Positions 9,205 to 19,047 of a DNA stretch of 64,000 nt are shown here, in pieces. Below the pieces are notes generated by a model, which was given only the letters and a program-made list of their open reading frames with translations, was not told the DNA's origin and ran no database searches. The stretch is taken from NCBI RefSeq assembly GCF_000308215.1, contig NZ_CAJE01000004.1:62001-126000 (forward strand), in the 5' to 3' direction. Origin of the DNA: Methanomassiliicoccus luminyensis B10 (GTDB lineage Archaea > Thermoplasmatota > Thermoplasmata > Methanomassiliicoccales > Methanomassiliicoccaceae). Positions within the stretch are counted from its first letter, which is position 1; the number at the start of each line of letters is the position of its first letter. The translations under genes and the position numbers were made by a program.

Positions 9205-9861
9205 TCAAGTTTTATAATAAAATACGAGGTCAGCCCTTCTCCGCGGCGAGTTCCTTGGTCTTATCCAGCCCGCTCTGGAGCAGGGACAGGGTCTCCCATT
9301 CCTGCTTTCGTACAGGAGGTTCAGCTGCTCGGCGAACTCCTTGGCCTTGGCCACGGCCGCGTCCACGTCCCCCAGGCCGTCGTCGACGAACAGCACGCGG
9401 GCGTAGCCGTCGAACAGCTTATCCATGTACCAGTCGATATCGATGCCCAGCTCCTCGTAGTTCGGCAGCTTCTCCCTCAGGTCCCTTAGGAACCAGTCCC
9501 GGTTCATGTTGGCGAAATAAGGGGTGCAATACCAGGTGCCGGCGCAGCACCTCCTCTCCCTGTCGTACTCTTCCGGGGTGATGAGCACGCCTATGCAATC
9601 GTCCGCCTGGAGGCGCACCGTGGGCACCTTCATCTGCGAGGTGACGTCCTTGAGGGAGTTGCAGACGCCATAGCCCAGCAGCACGGCGTCGACCTTGCCC
9701 TCCAGGGAGTTGACCTTGTCGATCACTTCCTTCTTTAGCTCTTCAGGGTACGCGTGCAGCCCGAACTCCAGATATTCCTTGTGAACGATGTCGGGGTCGC
9801 CCTTGGTAATGTGGTCCAGGCCCCTCTCGAAGGTCTCGCAGGCGATTATGCCGATCCTCAT
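9205..9861 (-). CDS. DUF1638-family protein with C-terminal frameshift
   Basis: Starts MRIGIIACETFERG and carries the family motif LLGYGVCNSL and a cysteine pair (RRCCAGTWYC). DUF1638 proteins are common in methanogens, often near corrinoid methyl transfer genes; their biochemical role is not known to me. The last roughly 40 residues read as arginine-rich nonsense. Shifting frame by one base near 9308-9312 restores a sensible helical tail (KQEWETLSLLQSG and on) ending at a TGA at 9230-9232. A single-base deletion, real or a sequence error, therefore changed the C-terminus. A GTG nine bases upstream is an alternative start. Confidence 0.7.
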   Translation of the reverse strand: MRIGIIACETFERGLDHITKGDPDIVHKEYLEFGLHAYPEELKKEVIDKVNSLEGKVDAVLLGYGVCNSLKDVTSQMKVPTVRLQADDCIGVLITPEEYDRERRCCAGTWYCTPYFANMNRDWFLRDLREKLPNYEELGIDIDWYMDKLFDGYARVLFVDDGLGDVDAAVAKAKEFAEQLNLLYESRNGRPCPCSRAGWIRPRNSPRRRADLVFYYKT

Positions 9862-9911
9862 CTCAAACACCCTTGTCGCGCCCTCTTAGGCCGATGAAAA
9901 TATTAATGTAT

Positions 9912-9923
9912 TATTACGTAATA
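9912..9923. promoter_or_regulatory. AT-rich palindrome in promoter of HTH gene
   Basis: TATTACGTAATA is a perfect 12-base palindrome inside a very AT-rich promoter, about 20 bases before the proposed ATG at 9942. It could be the TATA region itself or an operator used for self-regulation. Nothing else supports a choice. Confidence 0.35.
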
Positions 9924-9941
9924 TTTTCCTATGACGATGAG

Positions 9942-10667
9942 ATGAGCAACGGCAGCCTCCAGGAGCAATTGGACGTACTGCGGAGCGAGGTCCGGGCCCT
10001 CGGCAGCTCCGTGGCGGGCATCAAGCGCGAGGACTTCGCTCGCGCGTACGCCGAGCAGATACGCTCGATATTGCTGGAGAGGATCGACCGAGCCCTGGCC
10101 GAGATGGTCGACGCCGGGGGCAGGGAGGAGGCCAGGAGCCGGCTGGTCGAGATGGTGGACCGTTCCGTCGCCTCCTACCAGGTGGGGAGCAAGGAGCAGG
10201 CCCTGAGCGTGCTGGACGAGTTCCAGGAGGAGATAGTCAACGGCACAGCACCGTTCAATGACCGGCGGTACTCCAAGCTCGCCCAGGACCTTATCCGGCA
10301 GATACGGTCGTACCTAGAGCTGGAGAAGATCGTCAACAAGCCGACCCAGAGCGTCCTCGGCGACCCCCGGGCGCCCACCGCCACCAAGGAGGTGCTGTCG
10401 CCGGTGGCGGCGGAGAAGGCGCTCGCCCCCCTGGCCAGCTCTTGGAGGATGAACATCCTCATGCTGCTCTCGATGGACAGCCGGTCCCTCGCCGAGCTCA
10501 GCAAGGAGCTGGGAGTGCAGAAGGGGCATTTGCAGTTCCACCTGAGGTCCCTGTCCAACGCGGACTACATCCGCTACGACCGGAGGACGCATCTTTATTC
10601 CCTCACCGAGAGAGGCTCGATCGCGCTCGACGGGGTGGCCGAGCTGGTGGGGCGGCTGGAGCGGTGA
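9942..10667 (+). CDS. ArsR-like winged-helix regulator with helical N-terminal domain
   Basis: 241 residues from the ATG at 9942 (MSNGSLQEQLD). The N-terminal two thirds is helical and charged. The C-terminal part is an ArsR/MarR-like winged helix (SSWRMNILMLL, then LSKELGVQKGHLQFHLRSL and YSLTERG). The regulator beside mtmB2 (27105-27860) has the same layout and clear similarity in the HTH, so the two are paralogues. It diverges from the DUF1638 gene, with an AT-rich palindrome between them. The ligand is unknown. Confidence 0.7.
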   Translation: MSNGSLQEQLDVLRSEVRALGSSVAGIKREDFARAYAEQIRSILLERIDRALAEMVDAGGREEARSRLVEMVDRSVASYQVGSKEQALSVLDEFQEEIVNGTAPFNDRRYSKLAQDLIRQIRSYLELEKIVNKPTQSVLGDPRAPTATKEVLSPVAAEKALAPLASSWRMNILMLLSMDSRSLAELSKELGVQKGHLQFHLRSLSNADYIRYDRRTHLYSLTERGSIALDGVAELVGRLER

Positions 10668-10876
10668 ACCGTTCCTAGAGGTCTGCGGCCCCGCTGCACC
10701 CGAAGCACATCGTTTTCATGACCTTCTTCAGGCCATTTAGCAGATAACTGCATCCAGATCAGGCCGGACGACGCGAGCGCATCGTCCCGCTGGGTCGGTC
10801 ATACTTAAAAGTAGTTTCTGGTGCAACAATAAGATCAGCACAGTAACTAGAGGGCCGAGAAGATATGAAAAGTGGC

Positions 10877-10993
10877 TGACAGCGTCTCGTGGTTCCCGCG
10901 GGCTCGCGCACCGCAGTACAGCACGAAACGCGGGCGGGCTTAACTTCCGGGTTCGAATGGGACCGGGTGTATCCCCGCCGCTGTGGCCGTCAC
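10877..10993 (-). rRNA. rrf: 5S ribosomal RNA, solitary
   Basis: Read on the minus strand, the gene begins TGACGGCCACAGCGGCGGGG, contains the invariant loop CCCGGAAGTTAAGCC and ends with CACGAGACGCTGTCA. The ends pair (TGACGGC with GCTGTCA) to form helix I. Boundaries are accurate to a few bases. No 16S or 23S gene is nearby, as is known for Thermoplasmata, whose rRNA genes are unlinked. The loop C stretch reads CCCATTCGAACCC, one C fewer than the usual CATTCCGAAC. A TATA box lies about 26 nt upstream. Confidence 0.9.
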
Positions 10994-11017
10994 ACCGAAA
11001 TCGAGGATACGTTCCCG

Positions 11018-11026
11018 GTATTTATG
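11018..11026 (-). promoter_or_regulatory. TATA box of the 5S rRNA gene
   Basis: On the minus strand the sequence reads CCATAAATACC, centred about 26-29 nt before the 5S 5' end, the standard archaeal spacing. The 5S gene therefore has its own promoter, although it lies downstream of CDC48 on the same strand. Confidence 0.6.
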
Positions 11027-11046
11027 GTTTATCGTCCCCAGCGCCT

Positions 11047-13272
<2,226 letters not shown>

Positions 13273-13290
13273 CTACCCATCTAGCGACAG

Positions 13291-13343
13291 GTAGACAACT
13301 AGCAGTTGTTTACTGCCGCATAATACAGCACTTCTATATAAAA
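13291..13343 (-). promoter_or_regulatory. CDC48 promoter: TATA box plus inverted repeat
   Basis: The minus strand holds TTTTATATAG at about 13334-13343. About 25 nt downstream, where transcription should start, sits an inverted repeat with arms ACAACT (13295-13300) and AGTTGT (13304-13309). It extends outward through GTA/TAC with one mismatch. Its position over the start site fits a repressor operator, perhaps for a heat-shock or proteostasis regulator; no such regulator is identified here. Confidence 0.5.
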
Positions 13344-13420
13344 CTATTTTCAATCTCGGCCCGACCCTCGAATGAACGGGACGGCTCCCCTAGGTCCCCG
13401 GGGCCGGATGGCCAGGGATC

Positions 13421-14011
13421 TCAGGGTCTATTCCCGATCACCAGCCGGTACCCTATGTACGGACCCATGCCCTGGATGAAGGCGAGGCTGATCAGCTGCA
13501 TGCCCATGGGCTCTAGGTAACGCGCGGAATGGAGCGGCCCCGCATCCACCGGCTCGTACCCCATCTCCCTGGCCAGGTCCATTACCGCCTCCCTGGACCC
13601 CTTATCATTGCCGGCCACGAACGCCGTTAGGGAAACGTCGCCCACCATCCCGATGCTCTGGTTCTGCGCGAACACGGTGTTGAAGCACTTTACCACCTTG
13701 GCGTTCGGCAGCGCTCTCTGCAGCTCCTCCGCCGCCGAGGTAGTATACCCGATGCCCCACTCCCCGTCCCGGTTCAGGGGGTTGGTGACGTCCACCACGA
13801 TCTTCCCGTCCGCGGCCGCGCCGACGGAACGGGCGGCGTTCCGCAGCTCCACGAACGGAACGGCCATAATGATCAGCTCTCCCCACTCCGCGGCATCCTT
13901 CACCGGCTCCTCGGGGTCCCGATGGCCGAACCTTACCTGGTGCCCGATCCTCTCCAGTCCGGCCGCCAGGGCCGAGCCCACGCGCCCGTTCCCGATAACC
14001 CCTATCTTCAT
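13421..14011 (-). CDS. F420/NADP oxidoreductase-like protein (Fno family)
   Basis: 196 residues from ATG at 14011. The Rossmann motif GVIGNGRVGSALAAGL at the N-terminus, VDVTNPLN in the middle and KCFNTVF are signatures of the coenzyme-F420-dependent NADP oxidoreductase family. Genuine Fno transfers hydride between F420H2 and NADP+. Homologues of unproven activity also exist, so the exact substrate is not certain. A TATATCC-like element (about 14030 on the minus strand) is close enough for a short or absent leader. Confidence 0.75.
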   Translation of the reverse strand: MKIGVIGNGRVGSALAAGLERIGHQVRFGHRDPEEPVKDAAEWGELIIMAVPFVELRNAARSVGAAADGKIVVDVTNPLNRDGEWGIGYTTSAAEELQRALPNAKVVKCFNTVFAQNQSIGMVGDVSLTAFVAGNDKGSREAVMDLAREMGYEPVDAGPLHSARYLEPMGMQLISLAFIQGMGPYIGYRLVIGNRP

Positions 14012-14076
14012 CTTCGGACCTCTCGATGGATATATGCTTGGGGAGGCGCGGGGATATAAGGTTCTCCGCTGGCCCC

Positions 14077-15000
14077 TTACTCGACCTGCGCTACGAAAGC
14101 ACCGCTGAGGCCCTGGGGGGTCTCTCCGATATCCCAGCCGTACGAGGTGGTCTCGCAATAGTAATATTCCGTCCCCTCGTACGAATAGTGGCTCCCCTTC
14201 GCCCCCTCCAGGTCGATGCCCGCTGCGGCATGGCCGTCGAAGAAGAGAGCGACCGCGTCGTACCCCATGGCCTCCATGATGGACGCGAACAGGAAGACCT
14301 TGTCCTCGCAGTCCCCCACCTTGTCCTGGAGCGTCTCCACCGGGTAGCGCCAGTATTCATCGCGCAGGGTGCTCTCGCTATCCTCGACGTACGCGATGGT
14401 CTGTATGAAGGATAGCACCAGCTCGATGGTCTTCGTCTTGTCCAGGCCAAGGTCGTCCCGGGTCCTCTCGAACGAGGCGGCCACTTCCCGTATCACGCTG
14501 TCGTCCGACGTAACGTACTGATCAGCCAGCTGGACCATCTGGGTGAAGCTGCGGGCCTGCCTCGCTATGTTGTCCTCGCGGTACCGCTGGTACTCGTCGG
14601 AGGTGATGTTCACCTGCAGGCTGTACGTCCTCCTGTCATGCTCCCAGGTGTACTCCACCGTACCGGTGCCCATCGAGTAGTCCGGCGGCCCCAGGGGGTT
14701 CAGGGGATCCAGCACCGGGCCCGCGTTGTTAAGGACCAGCACCAGCACGATGGCCGTCGCGGCGATCGTCATGACCGACACCAGCGGCCCCGCTCTCGAC
14801 CGGGGGCGGCCGGCCTTCGAGGTCAGGTCGTAGCCGCACCTGGGGCAAAAGCTCGCCCCTCCCGCGATGCCGGTGCCGCACCGGGGGCAGGACGCCCCCT
14901 CCGGCGCCGACAGGACCGCTCCGCAGGAGGTGCAATATCGCGACCCCCCCTTCACCTCGCCCCCACACCGGCCGCATTTGACCGAGCTCGGTCCGAACAT
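14077..15000 (-). CDS. Membrane-anchored double zinc-ribbon, transglutaminase-like protein
   Basis: 307 residues. Two zinc ribbons open the protein (Cys 9/12 with 23/26, and 38/41 with 52/55), then one membrane helix at about 73-90, then an external domain. The latter holds a transglutaminase-like core: GDCEDKVFLFASIM with the likely nucleophile Cys231 and FFDGHAAAG with His257. Such domains act as proteases or crosslinkers, or are inactive. The architecture (cytosolic zinc ribbons, outer TG-like domain) is common in Thermoplasmata, but its role is unknown. Confidence 0.7.
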   Translation of the reverse strand: MFGPSSVKCGRCGGEVKGGSRYCTSCGAVLSAPEGASCPRCGTGIAGGASFCPRCGYDLTSKAGRPRSRAGPLVSVMTIAATAIVLVLVLNNAGPVLDPLNPLGPPDYSMGTGTVEYTWEHDRRTYSLQVNITSDEYQRYREDNIARQARSFTQMVQLADQYVTSDDSVIREVAASFERTRDDLGLDKTKTIELVLSFIQTIAYVEDSESTLRDEYWRYPVETLQDKVGDCEDKVFLFASIMEAMGYDAVALFFDGHAAAGIDLEGAKGSHYSYEGTEYYYCETTSYGWDIGETPQGLSGAFVAQVE

Positions 15001-15160
15001 GCCCGGAACTATTGGAGGAATTCAAAGATATGGTTTGTTATCATAAGAGAGAACACAAAGTGGGCATCATGCAGGGGCCTGCAGCCCATGCCTGGTCAAT
15101 GCGAAATAAAAGGTTTGGAAGGGGTTTGGAACAGGATTTAGGTGGTAGACGTGGTCATCT

Positions 15161-16429
15161 TCAATGGGTTGCGCCACTCACCTCCCTGTCGGCCTCTGCT
15201 CCCATCTCGTTCAGTGCCGAGGCGCTCGACGGCATCTCGTTCTTTATGAAGTCGAGGTCGTCGTTGAAGAGCAGCTCGTCGGAGATCTTGCCGCGCGTAA
15301 CTCTGACCACAGCGCCCACGATGGCGCCTGTGACCAGGGTTATCAGCGCGACCGATACTGCCGCGATGGCGTTGGTCGCGCTGCCGACGATCAAGGCCGC
15401 GGCCAGCGCTCCGGTCCAGCCGCCCATACCGTGCAGGTTGTGCACGCCCATGACATCCATCGCCCCGATCTTCTTGGTCAGCCAAGGCTGCAGGTAGATG
15501 AACGACAGGGCGGACACGACACCGGCGACCAGGCCGATGACGAGAGCGCCCCATTGGTTCACCGACAGCAAGGGGGAACCGATGGCTACCGGGCCCGCGA
15601 GCATGGCATAAGTGAAGATGAGCGGGTTCACCTTCTTCTGCACTGCCTGGCAGACGATGTAGGTCGTTATGATCGACCCGATGCCGGCCATATAGCAGGT
15701 AATCATGCCCCACGTCACCTGGTCCGCGGGCAGGAGCGAGGTCACGAACGATGGCCAAAGGATGAACAGCAGCATGCTGGCCAACCACACGAAGCTCACG
15801 CTGTGCGTGGTCGTGTACTGCGGCTCATTGAACGCTCTTTTATCTCTAATGGCCAACGCGACGCCCAGGCCGAAATATGCCGCGCACATGTGCACGAGTA
15901 TGGACCCTCCGGGATCGACCACTCCTGAAAGATACTGGAAAAGGAACCATTCGACGAAGGCGTAGATCGGCCCGAAGAGCGCCCCCACCATCAGGTACTG
16001 CCACATCTTGATCGTTCCCAGGAACACACCTATCGCGATCACCACCGTGATCGAACAGATGACCCCCCTTATCATGAGGGTCTGGTCCCATGCCTGATCG
16101 AAATAGAACTGTTGGGTCGCCATATATGCCAAGAAGCTGCCCGCGGTGACCAGAAGGGTGGCCAGGGCCACCCCCCATTCATACTTGCGTATGAATATCA
16201 TCAGGAAGGCGACCAGCATGAGCATGAACCAGATGTCCATGTTCTTGGAGTACTTGGTATTCTCATCCTGGATCAGGCTGCTGTCCGAAGTGCTCCCCGG
16301 CTCCCCCGACGGGGTCGTCAGCTCCTCTCCCGCGGCCGATACATTCCATGTCGCCACTATCATTATGGCAAGGCATGCTACGACCAATGCGATCATCATC
16401 TCCGTTCTTTTTTTCAATCTCATGTTCAC
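15161..16429 (-). CDS. Rh-type ammonium/methylammonium channel
   Basis: 422 residues from GTG at 16429 (ATG at 16423 is the alternative; ribosome site GGGAGGA precedes both). About 11-12 membrane helices. The twin pore histidines are H180 in GGSILVHMCAAYFGLG and H330 in DVMGVHNLHGMGGWTG. The VHNLHGM motif and the segment SKNMDIWFMLMLVAFLMIFI match Rh proteins more than bacterial AmtB. It is the third gene after mtmC1 and mtmB1, so it likely exports the ammonia released from monomethylamine or imports the amine. The codons joining it to mtmB1 contain only TAG stops in frame. Confidence 0.85.
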   Translation of the reverse strand: MNMRLKKRTEMMIALVVACLAIMIVATWNVSAAGEELTTPSGEPGSTSDSSLIQDENTKYSKNMDIWFMLMLVAFLMIFIRKYEWGVALATLLVTAGSFLAYMATQQFYFDQAWDQTLMIRGVICSITVVIAIGVFLGTIKMWQYLMVGALFGPIYAFVEWFLFQYLSGVVDPGGSILVHMCAAYFGLGVALAIRDKRAFNEPQYTTTHSVSFVWLASMLLFILWPSFVTSLLPADQVTWGMITCYMAGIGSIITTYIVCQAVQKKVNPLIFTYAMLAGPVAIGSPLLSVNQWGALVIGLVAGVVSALSFIYLQPWLTKKIGAMDVMGVHNLHGMGGWTGALAAALIVGSATNAIAAVSVALITLVTGAIVGAVVRVTRGKISDELLFNDDLDFIKNEMPSSASALNEMGAEADREVSGATH

Positions 16430-16464
16430 TATTCCTCCCTATCTCTCCTCCTTTGTCGTTGATC

Positions 16465-16485
16465 TTAAAAAAGTGAAAAAAGGGG
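16465..16485 (-). terminator. Oligo-T tract between mtmB1 and the Rh gene
   Basis: On the minus strand CCCC is followed by six T, CAC and six T just after the mtmB1 stop. Oligo-T runs are the usual archaeal transcription terminators. It should reduce read-through into the Rh gene, which begins about 35 nt later and may also have its own weak promoter. Confidence 0.5.
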
Positions 16486-16516
16486 TTTGTGGAGTCGTGC
16501 CAGATCTTCTGCCTGA

Positions 16517-17896
16517 CTACCTTATCGTCAAGCCGAACTCCCCGAGGGTCTTGACCGCGTTATCGTAGACCTTCAGGTACTCGTTGGTCGGCTTGACGGT
16601 CAGAACGTCGTAGCATTCGCGGAAGCTCTTGCCCTTGGGCGCCTTGGCATAGTCCTTCTCATAGGAGCTTATAAGGGCCTCCAGGATCTCGTTGACCTTG
16701 GAGACCTTCATGCCGGCCGTCGCTATGGCAGCCTCGCCCATGATCCTCGCTTCCATGCCGGTGGTGTAGTCCTGCGCGACACCCTTGGCGGCGGCGGAGC
16801 CCGATAGGAGCTCCCTTCCGCTGGCGGTATCCGTGATCGCCTGAGCGGCGGTCTCCAGCAGGCACATCTCCGTGCACGGCCCAGCTACCGGATAGTACTG
16901 GTTCGCCAGCAGGAGATCGCTGTTCGCGTCGACCGCGGCGGCAGCGTGGGCGGCGATCTGGAGCGTTTCCCTAGCCGTCGTTATGCCCCACCTGATGTGG
17001 ATCGGTCCGTCCAGGTGGAAGTTCCCGCTGAACAGGGCGAACGAGGACAGGGTGGTGGCGATATCAGAGATCGTGGTCTCCTCAACTCCACCAGTATATC
17101 CGCCGAAGATGGGCATCTGCTCTATCATGATGGTGTCGCCGTCGGCCGTCCATCCTGCGAGCATGTTGAGAGCGGCCATATCTATCTTGAGCTCATTGAG
17201 CTGAGAGCACTCGTGGCTATCGCAGATCCTCAGACCGGCTGGGCCATCGCTAGCGAGACGTCCCGCTGCGGACAGCGGGGTCTCCGGGCCCTATATGCCG
17301 AGGTTCGGTCTTCCGGCGCGAATGCGCGCCTCCTTCACCGCCCTGAGCTCGGCCATCATCGCCCTGATCTCCCAGGGGGTGTTGGTGGTGGCGGGGTGGC
17401 CCTCGATGGTGGCCATGACGCCGTTGACCAAGGTATCCACCGTCGCTTCCTGGGCGTAGGACTGCATCACTTGGATGAAGATGTCCTCCGAGACCGGCGC
17501 TCCGGTGGGGCCGCCCTGAATGATAGGCTTTACCGGGGAGTTGCCCTTCCTCGGGTAGAAGCGGGCCATGTCCCTGCCCTCGCCGATATGTAAGAACTTG
17601 GGGGTCTTCTTGATCCCTTCCCAGACCTCTTCCTCGGTCACCTTGATGACCCTGCCGAGGTCCTGGTTATAAACTCCGGAGGTGACCAGCATCTCCAGGC
17701 CGGCCTGGAACAGGCGGTCCTTGAGGTCCTTGTCCTCAGGGATGATCTCCTTGCCGAACTTGATTTTGTATTTCTCCTTGAGCTTCGCGAGGTTCTGGGG
17801 GATGATCTGGTAGTCCCACTCAGCCTCGGTGACCTTCTGCCCCTTCTTTGAGCGCTCGTAGGTCTCGAAGATGTCTATGGGTCTGACTGGTGCCAT
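16517..17896 (-). CDS. mtmB1: Monomethylamine methyltransferase MtmB, copy 1, with amber-encoded pyrrolysine
   Basis: 459 residues including pyrrolysine at codon 202 (TAG at 17291-17293), the same position as in Methanosarcina MtmB. Flanking residues are AGRPNLGI-Pyl-GPETPLSAAG, and the downstream half holds QMPIFGGYTGGVEETT and ANQYYPVAGPCTEMCLLE. The enzyme moves the methyl group of monomethylamine to the corrinoid of MtmC, with pyrrolysine binding the amine. Start ATG, 4 nt after mtmC1. A second TAG at codon 460 acts as the stop at the normal family length. An ORF finder would split this gene in two. Confidence 0.95.
17255..17284 (-). promoter_or_regulatory. PYLIS-like hairpin after the amber codon of mtmB1
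   Basis: Seven bases after the TAG, the mRNA can fold GAGAC-CCCGC, an 8-base loop, GCGGG, two unpaired bases, then GUCUC. The same stem at the same distance follows the amber codon of mtmB2. The place matches the PYLIS element proposed for Methanosarcina mtmB. It is coding sequence too, so conservation alone does not prove an RNA role. Confidence 0.5.
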
Positions 17897-17900
17897 TTTT

Positions 17901-18542
17901 TCACCCCTTCATGAGCCCGTTCACCATCTCAACGGCCTGGGCACCAGACGGGCAATACTTGTCCCCGCCGATGCTCGCCACCCACTCTTCCGATGCAGGT
18001 GCGCCACCGAAAATGGTCTTGATATTCACGCTCCCCTCCTTCACGAGGTCGACGATCTCCTTCTGGACGACCATGGTGGTGGTCATCAAGGCCGAGGCCC
18101 CCACGACCTTGGCCTTGTTCTCATCCGCCGCCTCTATGAACTTCTCCGCCGGCACGTCCCTCCCCAGATCGACGACCTTGTAGCCCGCGCCGCGGAGCAT
18201 CGCCGCGACCACGTTCTTGCCGATCTCGTGGATGTCACCGTGCACAGTGCCCAGTACCACGGTCCCCTTGGCCGAGGCTACGCCGCCGGACATGGCCGGC
18301 CCCAGCACCTTCAACGCAGCTTCCATAGCGGTGGACGCCGCCAGCACCTGGGGCAGGTAGATCTTGGCCTCGTCGAACAGTGCGCTGATGGTCTCCATTC
18401 CCTTCCCGAGACCATTCTCAACAGCATCGCCGGGCTTTATTCCTGCGTCCAAGGCCTCCTTTGCGGCCGTCTCGGCAAGCTTTACGTCCCAAGTCTCAAT
18501 GGACTTTTTTAGACGTCCTAATATTTCATCATTTTTGCTCAT
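17901..18542 (-). CDS. mtmC1: Monomethylamine corrinoid protein MtmC, copy 1
   Basis: 213 residues. The N-terminal helical cap domain (to about residue 90) is followed by a B12-binding domain with the base-off motif GDIHEIG; His105 should coordinate cobalt. GASALMTTTMV and TIFGGAP are also family motifs. It carries the methyl group from MtmB to the MtbA methyltransferase (not in this window). I chose the ATG at 18542 because GGGAGG lies 8 nt before it; the frame extends ten codons further upstream. First gene of the mtmC1-mtmB1-Rh operon. Confidence 0.93.
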   Translation of the reverse strand: MSKNDEILGRLKKSIETWDVKLAETAAKEALDAGIKPGDAVENGLGKGMETISALFDEAKIYLPQVLAASTAMEAALKVLGPAMSGGVASAKGTVVLGTVHGDIHEIGKNVVAAMLRGAGYKVVDLGRDVPAEKFIEAADENKAKVVGASALMTTTMVVQKEIVDLVKEGSVNIKTIFGGAPASEEWVASIGGDKYCPSGAQAVEMVNGLMKG

Positions 18543-18942
18543 TTTATCTTCCTCCCTTGCGTTTTTATGCATGGTATAAAAAGTTTGAGTGTTTATTGTA
18601 TAACATGTATATTAAACAGTAGTATTGAACAGTAAATGTTAAATACTGAACTTAAGGACTTTATAACTAAAAAAAGTAAAATTTATATATGCATCAGATT
18701 ACTGGCCTGATTTTGATAGTAATTATTATATATGGACTATGTTTTTCTCATTGTTCGTAGGGAATGACGATGAGGGCGCTGATGAAACGCGGTCCGTTCA
18801 TTGCTAGTTCTTCGTTGGCAACCCTGCCTATGCGCTCGATCTCGAGCACTCGTCATCAGGGGATCGCGCGCTGCCAAATCCGTAAAGATCGTTCTCCTCC
18901 GACAACATCATTCGAGGCCCGCAAAGGCTTACGTTTAACGAT
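18543..18942. promoter_or_regulatory. Divergent mtmC1 / pylT control region
   Basis: A 400-base gap, very AT-rich from 18570 to 18740. Candidate TATA boxes are AATTTATATATG (about 18678-18690) for the minus-strand mtm operon and TATTATATATGG (18723-18734) for the plus-strand pyl operon. Two direct copies of TAYTGAAC (18623-18630 and 18644-18651) lie 21 bases apart, two turns of the helix, and AGTATT/AATACT (18621-18626, 18642-18647) form inverted arms: likely activator or repressor sites. The GC-rich stretch 18760-18940 before the tRNA holds no convincing gene. Confidence 0.5.
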
Positions 18943-19010
18943 GGAGGGTTGGTCAGGGACCGCCAGGCCTCTACAGCCACGGCAGCCGGGTTCGACTCCC
19001 GGGCCCTTCG
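18943..19010 (+). tRNA. pylT: tRNA-Pyl, anticodon CUA
   Basis: 68 nt without encoded CCA. Acceptor stem GGAGGGT pairs fully with GCCCTTC, with G as discriminator base. One base (T18950) precedes the D stem GGTC-AGG-GACC, which has a 3-base loop. The anticodon arm is GCC-A-GGC, loop CTCTACA, GCC-AC-GGC, so the stem is interrupted by unpaired bases. Anticodon CTA lies at 18971-18973. The variable region is only AG; the T arm CCGGG-TTCGACT-CCCGG is normal. Tiny D loop, short variable region and broken anticodon stem are marks of Methanomassiliicoccales tRNA-Pyl. pylS follows directly. Confidence 0.95.
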
Positions 19011-19047
19011 CTCACAACATTATGAATCCGAGGATGGGGGATGGCAA

